From Ovis canadensis (Eukaryota > Chordata > Mammalia > Artiodactyla > Bovidae), in assembly GCF_042477335.2 (NCBI RefSeq), contig NC_091263.1:70984501-71048500 (forward strand): a stretch of 64,000 bases of DNA, given 5' to 3'. Position 1 is the stretch's first letter. Every line of letters starts with the position of its first letter. Made by a program: the position numbers and the translations under genes. Shown here in pieces: positions 1 to 9,962 of the stretch. The notes below the pieces were generated by a model that saw only the letters and a program-made list of their open reading frames with translations, had not been told where the DNA came from and did not search any database.

Positions 1-204
1 ATTTCATTGTGGTTTCAATGTGCATGTCCCTGATGACTAACGAGGCTGCGCGCTTCTTCGTGGGTTTGCCGGCCGCTCGGATGTTCACAGTTTGGGAACA
101 GTCCCAGGTCCTTTGCCAGGACTGCTTTCAAACTCGTTCATTTAACGCTGCCCACGAAGGGAAGAAGTACAGGACTAAGCCCAAGGAGAACGTTTCACAA
201 ATAA

Positions 205-523
205 TTTTATGTATTTATTCATTTTTGGCCGTGCTAGGTCTTCGGGGCCGCACAGGTTTTTCTCTAGGTGCCAGGAGCAGAGGCTGCTCTCTAGCCTTGG
301 GGCAAGGGCCTCTCACTGCGGGGGCTTCTCTTGTTGCGGAGCGCGAGCTCGCAGTGCACAGGCTTCGGCAGTTGTGGCCCCTGGCTCTAGAGCACAGACT
401 CAGTTGTTGTCCCGCACGGGCTTTGTTGCCGCACTGCATGTGAGATCTTCCCGGATCAGGGATCAAACCCATGTCTCCTGCATTGGCAGCCAGATTCTTT
501 AGCACGGAGCCACTGGGGAGGCC
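205..523 (-). repeat. CHR-type SINE (tRNA-Glu-derived, cetartiodactyl)
   Basis: The + strand reads from a T-rich tail through the GC-rich body to a tRNA-like head with a B-box-like stretch (GGGATCAAACCC near 459-470), ending in the reversed start of the family near 523. The element is therefore on the minus strand and close to full length. It explains the open frames on both strands here, which are not genes. Confidence 0.8.
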
Positions 524-904
524 CCAAGGAGAACTTTAAATAGCTTTCCTGAGGGCCAGCAGTCTTGATGAATCTTTCGTCCTCCTCTCACCTGACATCC
601 GAGCAGTGTGAGAGTTGGTGGACTGTTCCCTCCTCCCATCACCTTCTGCTCTTGGCTTCCCCGACAGTGCACAGGCCTAGTGTTCCCTGCCTCTCTGGCT
701 GCCCCTTCTCTGTCCCCTCTGCAGGCTCGACCTCCTGCAAAGGCTCTACTGTGAACTGTTGGGGTTCCTCCAGGAGTAGCCCTTGGCCCTGTTTCCATCT
801 TACTCTGACCTTCTTTGTCTCTTCCACGTCCACTCTCCCGCTTCCCTGCCTCCGGAAGCTGATTATGTGGGCACCTTGAGTGGGCTTGCCTGTTCTTCAC
901 TTTC
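524..904. other. No gene or repeat recognised
   Basis: About 380 bases between a SINE and an old repeat. Overlapping frames of 64-133 codons exist on both strands, but they resemble no known protein and have no splice or promoter context. Confidence 0.4.
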
Positions 905-1435
905 GGATTGGACTAGTCACTGCTGCATAACAAGTTCCCTCACAATATAGAGGCTTAAGAATGCTACCATTTTATTCTCTCTTATGACGCCTTGGGTTGG
1001 CTGGGCTCATCTGGGGTCGCTTCTGCTCCATCTGCTGCGATGCCATGGCAGGCCACTGGGGACTCAGCTGGAGCACCCAAGACGGCACCCTTGTGTCTCA
1101 CGGCGCTTGGTGGGGATGGCCAGAAGTTTGGCTACAGCGAGACAGGGAAGCCTGAAGCTCTCTTTGCAGGTCGTTTCGGGGCCTCTCCTTCTCCATGAGC
1201 CCTTTCTCTCCTGTGGTCTTTCCGGTACAAGGGGCTTCTCAAACTGCAGAAGCTGAAACTGCCTGGGCCCCTTGATTTGTGAGCCCTGAGCTGGCACTGC
1301 ATCACTCTGCCATCTCTGTTGATTACAGCAGGTCCTGGACCAGCCCAAATACGACACTGGAGGGGACTGGGCAAAGGCATGCATGCCGGGCACCATGATC
1401 CCTTCGGGGCCATCTTTGGAGGCTAGCCTCTTTGG
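905..1435 (+). repeat. Ancient mammalian interspersed repeat, family not assigned
   Basis: The motif of a family that begins with 'CTGCATAACAAGTT' and later contains 'TTTATTCTCTCTTATGACG' is visible, as is a characteristic far end near 1,400-1,430 (GGGGCCATCTTTGGAGGCTA). The copy is heavily diverged. Family and exact borders are uncertain. Confidence 0.35.
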
Positions 1436-2039
1436 AGACAATCTCCTACCCCGTCTCCAAGCTCCCCCGCTTGTGCAGAATGAATGTTTTCCCCCACTCC
1501 CCATGACCCCTAGATTCTCACCTGATTTCAGCCCCAAGGGCAGGGCGGAAGTCTGGCTTCTCAACCAGTTGTTGATGAGGCACTTGGGCCAGGCTCCCCT
1601 TGATCTGAAGGCCTGGGGACTAGAGAGAAGTCATCTGCCCCCCGTACCTGGCATATAAATGAGACAGGAACTGCAGCACCGCAATGTACATGCCATTCAG
1701 AAGGGGAGGCAGCGCAGTCACAGGTGCATCGCAATTCTGAAATTCTGCTGGGTGCAGTTCTCCGTGCGCCAGAGCTGAGGAATGTGTGTTGACTGGGGCT
1801 CAGTTCTGCTCCCTGGGAAGGGTTCTGCTTGGCTCCACCCTCTGAGTCATCCTTCTTTTCCTTAAGAAAAGGTTCCTGTTTGCCTGATTCCTGCCCTTAG
1901 GCACTTGGGAGTCACAAAGGCCACGCTGTTTTATCATGTTTCTTTTAAAATTTTTAATCTTTTTTTTTAACCCTTTGACCCCCTTCACCCATAAAATTAC
2001 ATATAATGCATGTCTATATATATGTATTTTTATTTTACA
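1436..2039. other. No gene recognised
   Basis: Ordinary flank of about 600 bases with an AT-rich end (1,936-2,040). No coding, RNA or repeat feature could be supported. Confidence 0.35.
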
Positions 2040-2149
2040 TACAGTTGGCCCTCCATACGCAGATTCCACCATCCGTGGGTCAAAAATATTTGGGAAGAAA
2101 ATTCCAGGAAGTTTCAAAAAGTGAAACCTGAATTTGTTGCACTCCAGTG

Positions 2150-2980
2150 ACATTTTTTTTTTTCCCCTGCAAAAAGCTTTCTTGTTTCCATTTGGCCTGC
2201 AGTTTGGGAGAGGGCGCCAGGGCAGTTAAAAAGCTGCCTAGTGGCTGCAGGCAGGAGCCGTGATACCAGGAGTTTGCCCGAGAGGCTTCCAGTTGTTCTG
2301 GAGGGTGATCCTTGCAGAGGTTAGGCAGGTGGTCACCCTTCTTGATGATTTTCACCTCCTGACCCAGGAAGAGGCTCTCCAGGAAGTCACGGAGGTGGCG
2401 TCTGTGCAGACAGAACTCAGAACTTGCAGATCCCAAAGGGCCCAGTTCAGGTTCTTCTCCGGGACCCTAATGGCTTGCCAAGCATCCAGGTTTTATCAAT
2501 ACCTCACTCATCTTGGGACGGCTCCTGCGTGTCCTGGAAGTGTGGGCGGCAGCCACCTGCATCTGCAAAAGACACTCTGCACCATCATGTCTCTCTTCCT
2601 CCGACTCGCCCAAGAAGTGGTCCACGCCCTCCAGAGCCATGTGGTCACTGGTGGAAATAGACGCCCAGAGAGACGTGGGTGTGGGAGGCCCGAAGATGCA
2701 TGTTGACGGGGCGGGTGATGGTGGCCTCCACCACAGTGGAGTAATTCTGAGGAATGCGGGAGCTCCATTGATCTGCAATAAGGAGCTAAGATCAGAGCTT
2801 GGCATTGGCTGGTCCTGGAGGCCGAGGATGGCTGAGAGATTGGTGCCAAAGGTTGTGGCTAGGAAAGAGGTTGGAGGGTGGCCGAGGCTGGAAGAACAGG
2901 TGTCCCTTGTTCTGTTCAGTCCAATCACTGTAGAAATCAGAGACAGATTTCAGGGATTGAGGTGCACACCCCGCCTCCAC
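2150..2980 (-). pseudogene. FTL: Processed pseudogene of ferritin light chain
   Basis: Read on the minus strand, the segment follows ferritin light chain mRNA from the 5' UTR through the coding region to a poly(A) remnant (the T run at 2,151-2,163). Recognisable pieces include 'MALEGVDHFLGESEEERHDG' (near 2,580-2,650) and 'LRDFLESLFLGQEVKIIKK' (near 2,335-2,395), the latter matching the ferritin stretch before 'GDHL'. Ferritin light chain is a cytosolic iron-storage subunit. This copy lacks introns, is split over several reading frames, has premature stops and has lost its start context, so it cannot make ferritin. It sits inside the MER2-like element, so it was retrotransposed after that element arrived. 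Identity is clear. Exact ends are uncertain by about 10-20 bases, and no clean target duplication was seen. Confidence 0.9.
2915..2950 (-). other. Decayed iron-responsive element in the FTL pseudogene
   Basis: In the pseudogene's 5' UTR the minus strand keeps the CAGTG loop core (2,926-2,930) with flanks that align to the ferritin light chain iron-responsive element. The upper stem now has a U-U mismatch, and the bulged C position appears changed. It is a fossil of the regulatory hairpin that IRP proteins bind in ferritin mRNAs and is probably non-functional. Confidence 0.7.
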
Positions 2981-3095
2981 TAAAAACTATTTACTGTTGT
3001 ATTTACAACAATTTATATAGCATTTACATTTTATTAGTTATCACAAGCAATCCAGAGAGGATTTAAATTGTATGGGAGGATATGTGTAGGTTATA

Positions 3096-3477
3096 TGCAA
3101 ATACTAGGCCACTGGGAAGTCACGGAGTTGGCGTCTGTGCAGACAGAACTCAGAACTTGCAGATCCCAAAGGGCCCAGTTCAGGTTCTTCTCCAGGACCC
3201 TAATGGCTTGCCAAGCATCCAGGTTTTATCAATACCTCACTCATCTTGGGGCGGCTCCCGCGTGTCCTGAGGTTAAGACTTCACTCTCTAATTCAGGGGG
3301 TGCGGGTTTCATCCTTGATTGAGCAGCTAAGATCCCACATGTCTCGGGGCCAAAACCCCAAAACATAAAACTGAAGCAATATTTACCAAACTCAATAAAG
3401 ACTTCTAAAAAAATGGTCCACATAAAAAAATAAATCTAAAAAAAAACTCAAACCCAAACACTGCAAATACCTGGCCA
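3096..3477 (+). mobile_element. Chimeric retro-insertion: FTL-pseudogene fragment joined to a CHR SINE, with target duplications
   Basis: A 350-base insert (3,112-3,461) is flanked by TGCAAATACTAGGCCA (3,096-3,111) and TGCAAATACCTGGCCA (3,462-3,477), a 16-base target duplication with two differences. Its first part (3,115-3,269) is a copy of 2,382-2,536 with about four mismatches in 155 bases. The second part (3,270-3,461) is the 3' portion of a CHR-type SINE with an A-rich tail. The duplicated piece carries pseudogene-specific changes, so it came from the neighbouring pseudogene and not from the parent ferritin gene. Confidence 0.8.
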
Positions 3478-3567
3478 TCGTATATGAAAAGATTTGAGTA
3501 TCAGTGGATTTTGGTATCCATGGGGGTCCTAGAATGAATCCCCCATGGATCCTTAGGGACAACTGTA

Positions 3568-4490
3568 TACATATAATAGCTCTGTTCCTCTCAGTCCGAA
3601 TTAGTAAAATGAAAGCTTTTGTGCATTTCCTATGTAGTAAATGATCTACTTCGTTAGGCAAAAGCCACAGCTTTCCCAAGCGTTTCTTCCAAACCCAGAC
3701 CCTCTGGTCCACATGCAGGTTGCTAAGGGACACACCTTCTGAGATCCCTAGAAGCATGTTGTCTGGCCAAGAGGCCCTATCTGTGTACCCTGAAACGCAT
3801 CTAAGGTCTTAAGAAGGGGTCTTGTGTCTGCATTTCGGATCTGATCTTGACCTGAAGGCCACCTCTCACAGGCAGCACCCTGGCTTGGATCTTCGCCACC
3901 TGGTTCCTTCCTTCCCCCGGGTTCTTATTTCCCTTGAGAATTTTTAGGGGGCTTAGAGGTTGGAAATGAGAAACAGTCTCATGTTCCAAACCTACCAAGT
4001 TTGAGATAAGAAGCATTTCCTCTAGATTCCAGAGGAATACAGAAAAGCTCTTTCTCGGTCTCATCCTCTCTCCATCCCTCAGTTGAGATGAACCAGTTGG
4101 CTCTTTCAGCATTCTGCCTTGACCTCTCCTCAGCCAGAGCAACGAGTCCGTGAACTTTATTTTCTGTTTTCCGTGTTTTTACAGGGAACACTGAATTCTT
4201 CAGTCAATACATAAGTTGGGTCCCCTTTCCTCAAGCTCCCATAACAATTCCCTCACAATCTCATAGATTCCAATACAGCCTCTTCAAGGCCGCCCATATT
4301 CTGCCCCCTGCCCTGTTCCTAAGCCAGTGTCCCATGTTTTCAGTGGTATGTATGAGAACCCCAAGTAGACAGCAATGCCTCGTATAGACACACATAGGCT
4401 GTATCTATGGCTGAATAGCAATCCCAGCAAAGTTGAAAACAGCAGCAATTTATAATCTTGCAGTTCTGTGGACTGGCCAGCTCAGCTCCC
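3568..4490. other. No gene recognised
   Basis: About 920 bases with minus-strand frames of up to 121 codons that match nothing recognisable. Probably decayed repeat or unique flank. Confidence 0.35.
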
Positions 4491-4493
4491 CAT

Positions 4494-4696
4494 GGTGTTG
4501 GCTGGGCTAGCCATCTTTTGCGGCCCCGTGGATTATAGCCCACCAGGCTCCTTTTCCATAGAATTTTCCAGGCAAGAATACTGGAGTGGGTTGCCATTTC
4601 CTACTCCAGGGGAGCTTCCCAACCCAGGGATTGAACCCTTATCTCTTTTGCCTCCTGCATTGCAGAGTCTTTACCCCTGAGCCATCGGGAAAGCCG
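4494..4696 (-). repeat. Bov-tA SINE
   Basis: The minus-strand Bov-tA pattern is clear: reversed BovA part (CCACCAGGCTCC, then ATACTGGAGTGGGTTGCCATT) followed by the reversed tRNA-like head (AACCCAGGGATTGAACCC; ends near AAAGCC). Nearly full length, with some internal change. Confidence 0.85.
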
Positions 4697-4744
4697 GAAA
4701 AAGGTGCTACTTAGAACAACAACAACAAAATATCTGTAGGCAGG

Positions 4745-4928
4745 AACAGTGGCTCTTGACCCTGGCTGTGTACTTGAATCACATGGGGAAATTTTTTTTA
4801 ACATATCAGTGGCCAGACCTGCCCCCAGAGGTTCTGATTTAATTCATCTGGTTTAGTGAGTGGACATTCGTTTTTCTCGTAACTCACCAGGTGATTTGAA
4901 GGTGCATGTAGGGCTGAGAACTACTCTG
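4745..4928 (-). repeat. MER5-type (hAT-Charlie) remnant
   Basis: The pattern 'CTTGAATCACATGGGGAA ... CAGACCTGCCCCCAGAGGT ... TCACCAGGTGATTTGAAGG ... CTGAGAACTACT' follows the MER5 layout. Strand is uncertain because these elements are near-symmetrical at their ends. Confidence 0.55.
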
Positions 4929-5255
4929 CGAAAGGAAATGCCTGTGTTGGAGGGGCTGGGAAGAGGGATACGGTGACCAGCCATCCCAGTTTTCCCAGAA
5001 CTGCCCCAGTTTTAGTCCTGAAAGTCCAGTATCCTAAGAAGCTCCCTCAGTCCTGAGTAAACTGGGCCACCTGTCGGGTAAATGATATGCAAATATTGAT
5101 TCGTGGTACCTACAGTTAGGATTTCCTTCAAAGTGCCAGGTTTGAAGCCAAAGTACTTTTAAACTTAGGAAGTAAAGAGCAAAAAGCTGCCTACTGTGGC
5201 CAACAGAGTCTGAAATGTACAGGAGACAGAGGGCAGGGATACAGTTAGTTAGGGC

Positions 5256-5420
5256 AGCATCTCTCAAACCTTGGTGTGCTTGAGACTCACTGCAGGGTCC
5301 TGTAAAATGCTACCTCTGACCAGCAGGTCTGAGGTGGGTCTGAGACTGTGTGTTTCTAACAGGCTCCCAGGTGATTCCGAGGCTGCTGGTCAGGGACAAT
5401 GTGTGGAGGAGCAAGAGTCT
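5256..5420 (-). repeat. MER5A-type (hAT-Charlie) remnant
   Basis: The stretch from 'GCATCTCTCAAACCTTGG' through 'CAGGTCTGAGGTGGGTCTGA' to 'CTCCCAGGTGATTCCGAGG' follows the MER5A consensus order. Old and diverged. Orientation is a guess. Confidence 0.6.
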
Positions 5421-5526
5421 AGAGAGATGTAACTTCTCTCTCTCTCTTTTTAATAGAAAACCACAATCACAGAAAAATAACCAAACTGGTCACATGGATC
5501 ACAGCCTTGTTAACTCAATGAAACTA

Positions 5527-6148
5527 TGAGCCATGCTGTGTGGGGCCACCCAAGACGGACGGGTCACGGTGGAGAGTTCTGACAAAACGTGGTCCGCTGG
5601 AGAAGGGAATGGCAAACCACTTCGGTATTCTTGCCTTGAGAACCCCATGAACGGTATGAAAAGGCAAAAAGATATGACACTGAAAGATGGACTCCCCAGG
5701 TCGGTAGGTGCCCAGTATGCTACTGGAGAAGAGTGGAGAAATAACTTCAGAAAGAATGAAGAAATGGAGTCAAAGTGAAAACAACGCCCAGGTGTGGATG
5801 TGGCTGCTGACAGAAGTAAAGTCAAGGAGACCCAACCAGTCCATCCTAAAGGAAATCAGTCCTGAATATTCATTGGAAGGACTGATGCTGAAGCTGAACC
5901 TCCAATGCTTGGCCACCTGATACGAAGAGCCAACTCGTTGGAAAAGACCCTGATCCTGGAAAAGATTGAAGGCAGGAGGAGAAGGAGACGACAGAGGATG
6001 AGACGGTTGGATGGCATCACCGACTCAATGGACATGAGTTTGAGTAAGCTCCGGGAGTTGGTGACGGACAGGGAAGCCTGGCATGCTGCTGTCCATGGGT
6101 GTGCAAAGAGTCGGACACGACTGAGTGACTGAACTGAACTGATATGTA
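5527..6148 (+). mobile_element. BovB LINE copy with a large internal deletion
   Basis: Positions 5,527-5,822 match the 5' part of the BovB coding region (GGCCACCCAAGACGGACGGG; AGTATGCTACTGGAGAAGAG). Position 5,823 onward jumps directly to the far 3' part (AAGGAGACCCAACCAGTCC) and runs to the BovB 3' end (CGACTGAGTGACTGAACTG). The endonuclease core and nearly all of the reverse transcriptase are absent. BovB is an RTE-type LINE abundant in ruminants. The copy cannot encode an active protein. Confidence 0.8.
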
Positions 6149-6463
6149 ATTTTACTTATTTTTGGCTGCACCGGGTCTTTGCCGCTGGGCGGGCTTTGCT
6201 GTGGTTGTGGTGAGCCAGGGCTACTCTCGAGTTGAGGCGTGTGGCTTCTCTGGCTACGGCAGCTTCTCTTGTTGCGGAGCATAGACTCTAGGTGTGCGGG
6301 CTTCACTAGTTTTGCAGCAGGTGGGCTTTAGAGCACAGGCTCAGTAGTTGCGGTACACGGGCTCAATTTGCTGCACGTGGGATCTCCTCGGATCAGGGAT
6401 CAAACCCATGTCTCCTGCATTGGCAGGCAGAATCTCTACCACTGAGGCACCAGAGAAGCCCTG
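6149..6463 (-). repeat. CHR-type SINE
   Basis: Minus-strand CHR: a T-rich start, 'TTATTTTTGGCTGCACCGGG', then a tRNA-like head (GGATCAGGGATCAAACCC) ending at AGAAGCCC. It directly abuts the 3' end of the BovB copy. Confidence 0.85.
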
Positions 6464-7029
6464 TAACTTCTCTCTTACAACACACATAACCTTGAGGGAA
6501 TTCCTTCTTCTTTCAGACCTTTTGATTTATCAGGTGTACATTGGGGATACTAATCCCTTCATCACAGGGTAACACCCAGGAGTTTTCACACTAGAAGTGG
6601 GCTGTTGTGAAGATTCAGAGTGCCTGGATGTAAGCCGTCTTTCCAACCTCATCGTCACCCAACTTTAGCCTCTGATGGTTGCAGGGCTCTGATTGGTTTC
6701 TTAACAGTTAGCAGGATCCTTCATGGGGAGCAGGCACTTCAAGAGCAGTTGCTGACGTGTTCAGAGGGATGCTGAGTGGAGGCAAATGACTGCAAGCCAG
6801 TGCCAGGGCATGGGGCCAGCTGCACCTGGGATCTAACCATCTGTGCGCCCTGCGGAGAAAAACCTCATTTCATTTAGAGACATGTTGGCAGTCAACATTT
6901 TTTATTTCAAGGCAAAAAAAAAGAGAGAGAGAAGTGCTACAGGGAGAAAGTTTTTCTCTTAATCACTATTGTCAGAAAGTTCAGGTTGGAGGAAATGTTA
7001 AAGAAGGAAAGTATGAAACATAAATAGCC
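6464..7029. other. No gene recognised
   Basis: Unique or strongly decayed flank with a purine tract at about 6,912-6,936. No supported feature. Confidence 0.35.
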
Positions 7030-7170
7030 TCAGAAGTACTGTCTTTGGAATCAGCAATTCTGGTTCCATCACACACTATGCTGTATGACCTTGGATAAAT
7101 TGCTCCCGCTCTCTGAGCCTCGGGGACTCCTCTGTAAAATGAAGACGAGAATCCCTATCTAGTTAGCTGG
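7030..7170 (+). repeat. MIR SINE remnant
   Basis: The MIR core order is visible: TGTATGACCTTGGATAAATT, 'CTCTGAGCCTCGG', 'TGTAAAATGAAGACGAGAAT'. Confidence 0.65.
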
Positions 7171-7331
7171 TGCCGCCTCCCTTCCACCATGGGTATCTGT
7201 GACTCATCCTGTCTCTCTGTCTGCTGCTGGGTGTCAGAGCTCCTCTGGGGAGCCAGGGCCATTGAGGCTGCAGGCTGACAGCCTAGGGCCAAAGGGCTCT
7301 ACAGACCCTTCTTGTCATTGTTTAATTTGTT

Positions 7332-7590
7332 CTTGTTGTTCAGTCACTAAGTTGTGTTTGCAACCCCGTGAGCTGCAGCGCAGCAGGCTGCCCTGTCCTT
7401 CACCCTTTCCCGGAGTTTGCTCAAACTCATGTCCATCAAGTCAGTGATACCATCCAACCATCTCATCCTCGGTCACCCCCTTCTCCTCCTGCCTTCAGTC
7501 TTCCCCCAGCACCAGGGTCTCTTCCAATGAGTTGGCTCTTTTGCATCAGGTGGCCAAAGTATTGGAGCTTCAGTTTCAGCATCCGTTTCA
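7332..7590 (-). repeat. BovB LINE 3' fragment
   Basis: The reversed BovB 3' end starts at GTTGTTCAGTCACTAAG and runs through CTCAAACTCATGTCCATCA to GTGGCCAAAGTATTGGAGC. 5' truncated. Confidence 0.85.
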
Positions 7591-7683
7591 TGAGCCAACA
7601 CTTAACTTTAAGAGACTTGCAATAAAATCCTGGAGTCACAACTCTTTCAGAAAATGCTTTGGATCTTAAAACACTGCAGCCTG

Positions 7684-7920
7684 GACTTCCCTGGTGGTCC
7701 AGTGGTTAGGAATCCGCCTGTCCATGCAGGGGGCAAGGGTTGAATCCCTGGTCTCAGAAGATCCCAAATGCCAAGGAGCAACTAAGCCCACATACTGGAA
7801 CTACTGAAGCGCTCGCGCCCTAGAGCCTGTCCTCTGCAACAAGAGCAGCCCCCGCAAGAGAACTGCATGTACTACATCTGGAGAAAGTGCGTAGCAACCC
7901 AGGCCCAGCACAGCCAAGGA
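7684..7920 (+). repeat. CHR-type SINE
   Basis: Plus-strand head 'GGACTTCCCTGGTGGTCCAG' with the body through 'CACAGCCAAGG'. Confidence 0.8.
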
Positions 7921-8124
7921 AAAGCAGCCCTCTGCAGCCCCTTCCTGCCACAGTTGCGTACTTTGCTGATTGCCACAAGCCTTACCCCTTGGAGTCCTGA
8001 TAGCTGCTGACCTCTCACACTTGCTGGGGCCCTGGGGGCTTTGCTTTTGCATCCCTTTTTCTTTCCTCTGCGCTCTGAGGTGTTGGCTACTGGCAGGCTT
8101 GTTACAGTGTTCCCGATGCTGCCT

Positions 8125-8330
8125 CAAGCACTTTTAATGAGTTCATCCTCCTGCCCAGCCTATGAGATAGATGCTATTATTAGCCTCCAATTCCGTAAGT
8201 GAGGAAACACACAGAGATGCTAGGGGAGCTACCCAAGGTCACACAGCTGGGAAGTGGCAGTGCTGGGGCTCCGGCTCCTGAGTGGTGTGCTGTCAGCCTC
8301 GATACGCGCCACCTCTGCCAGAGACACTGA
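8125..8330 (+). repeat. MIR SINE remnant
   Basis: The layout 'AGTGAGGAAACACACAGAG ... CCCAAGGTCACACAGCTGG' is characteristic of MIR. Confidence 0.75.
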
Positions 8331-8629
8331 GCCCTTGCTCCTCCTTATTTTTCTCAAACTATTGTTTGTTTTTCTGATGATAATAAAAATACATGCTCGT
8401 AAAAAAACACAAACGGGAACATGTAAAGAAACAAGTAAAAAAAAAAAATGTCTCAAACTTTCACTCCCAGCCCCTCCCTAGAAGTAGTAGCATTTGGGGG
8501 TCATGTTAGCAGATGGTCACAAGTATGTGTAATACAAGATGGGGTATTATCATCTGTATGTACTGAAAAGCTACAATGATGAGAGAATGATCTAGAACTC
8601 ACACAGGGAGCCATTCGGGTGGGTTCAGA

Positions 8630-8785
8630 TCTGCCAGCCTTTGTCCTCTGCCTGTGTGACCCTGGGCACTTCAGTTTTCTGCAAAATGAGAACCTCCTAG
8701 AACAGCAGGCTTAAAAACTTAATTGAGATAACAGAGGAGAAATGCTTAGCATGGTTTCTGACAGCCAGTGAGCACTCCCAAAAAT
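8630..8785 (-). repeat. MIR SINE remnant
   Basis: 'TGTGTGACCCTGGGCACTTC' followed by 'TGCAAAATGAGAACC' and the decayed downstream half. Strand is uncertain. Confidence 0.5.
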
Positions 8786-9049
8786 CTAGTTGTGATTATG
8801 ATTCATGGCTGATGGGAGCTCTTCCGGTTGGGAGCCACAGGGCCACGGAAAATTCATTCTCTGGCCACGGAGAGAAGCAAAGAGTGAAGGTTGCAGATGG
8901 TCTGAAGGCTGAAGGGAGACACCCAGCATGAAAGCCGGGCCTGCCGTCATGACCTGGAGGACCAGGAGCAGCTTAGAAAGTGAAGTGTGTGTTGGAGGTC
9001 GGGGGACAGGATATGGATTGGGTACTGGGGTGGGGCAGGGGCTGGAGGA

Positions 9050-9730
9050 GTCCTTGGGGTAAAGACCTAGGACCCCGCCCTTGATGGGGAACCCTCTCTC
9101 GAGGGCCGACTGTACTGGGTCCCCCGGTCTGGATAATCACCCGGGCGCTGAAACTCGCCCAGCAGTCTCCTCCCTCCGAGTAAATAGGTGTTGCTATTCT
9201 AAGCCGGCCTGAGAGAAAAATACTTGCTTTGCTTTGGAAGGATTTTTTTTTTTTTTTTTTTTTTAAGCCGTGAAAATAACAGGGCAGTAGGCTGACTATT
9301 TTAGGTTGGGGCCTTTGGCTGGCTTTCAAAGGCCCGGCCCAAATGAGATCTATTTAGAAACAGGTCGCGCTGCACACTCCGCACGCGTTGATCGTCCGGT
9401 AGAACAAGCCTGGATGGAGGCGTCCAAGAGACTCTGGGGCGCGGACCCGAGCAGCAGCGTTGGAGGGAATTGCGGGCCGCTGTTTACCCCGGGACTGTAA
9501 ACGCGAGGCAGGCCTCTCGCTCTGAGGCTCTGCGCTCTTCCCACACCTGCTCCGCCCCGCCCGGCCCGCCACCCCCGCTGTGAGTTCTCAGGGGGCGGAG
9601 CCCACAGTCTGCCTGTCTCTCCACTTTAGGAATCCCGGGTCGGGGTGGGATTGGAATATGGGGAATGCTCCCCACCTTCTCTATAAATCAGCGGGGTAGG
9701 CGGCAGCGTCGGGGCCAGGGAGGAGCCTGC
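9050..9730 (+). promoter_or_regulatory. Small CpG-rich block with GC boxes and TATA box (candidate orphan promoter)
   Basis: CpG is dense at about 9,060-9,180 and 9,363-9,610, in contrast to the surroundings. GC-box-like sequences lie at about 9,551-9,563 and 9,591-9,600, and TATAAAT lies at 9,682-9,688. A rightward transcript would start near 9,710. No recognisable coding exon follows, and the next sequence to the right becomes a MIR (from 9,860) and SINEs. It could be a promoter of a non-coding transcript, a tissue-specific alternative promoter, or an unmethylated CpG patch without promoter activity. A T run at 9,241-9,264 interrupts it. Confidence 0.4.
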
Positions 9731-9859
9731 CCTCTGGAACAGGGCTGAAATTTTCCACTCTCAGTGGGTCACAGGGTGCCTCTGGGGACTGAGAAAGACA
9801 CTCCGGAGGTGCCGGCCTGAGATGGAGTAGAAATAGCCCAAGCCGAGGAGACTGGAGTC

Positions 9860-9962
9860 TTGAACCTGGCCCTTTCAAGCTGTGTGATCTTGGAGAGGTA
9901 ACTTAACCTCTCTGATTCTTTGTTTTCTTTTTGGTGAAATGGAGCTTCTAAAAGCAAACCTA
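9860..9962 (-). repeat. MIR SINE remnant
   Basis: 'AAGCTGTGTGATCTTGGAGA ... TAACTTAACCTCTCTG ... GTGAAATGGAG' is a MIR signature. It is cut on the right by a Bov-tA insertion. Confidence 0.65.

Larger units (their letters stand above)
2042..3565. mobile_element. MER2/Tigger-like DNA transposon remnant, twice interrupted
   Basis: Three blocks, 2,042-2,145, 2,982-3,111 and 3,478-3,565, join in order into about 325 bases of a MER2-like non-autonomous pogo/Tigger element. The ends are inverted repeats (CAGTTGGCCCT at left; the right end reads CAGTTGTCCCT on the other strand) and are flanked by TA on both sides (2,040-2,041 and 3,566-3,567), the expected mariner/pogo target duplication. The inserted material is an FTL pseudogene and a chimeric SINE. 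Family naming is from recognised consensus stretches. The block structure is directly visible. Confidence 0.75.

Noticed and set aside
2467-2928. Minus-strand frame with ferritin-like residues as a working gene
   Set aside because: It contains only part of ferritin light chain, with frame changes, no proper start and an inactivated remainder. The locus is a processed pseudogene.
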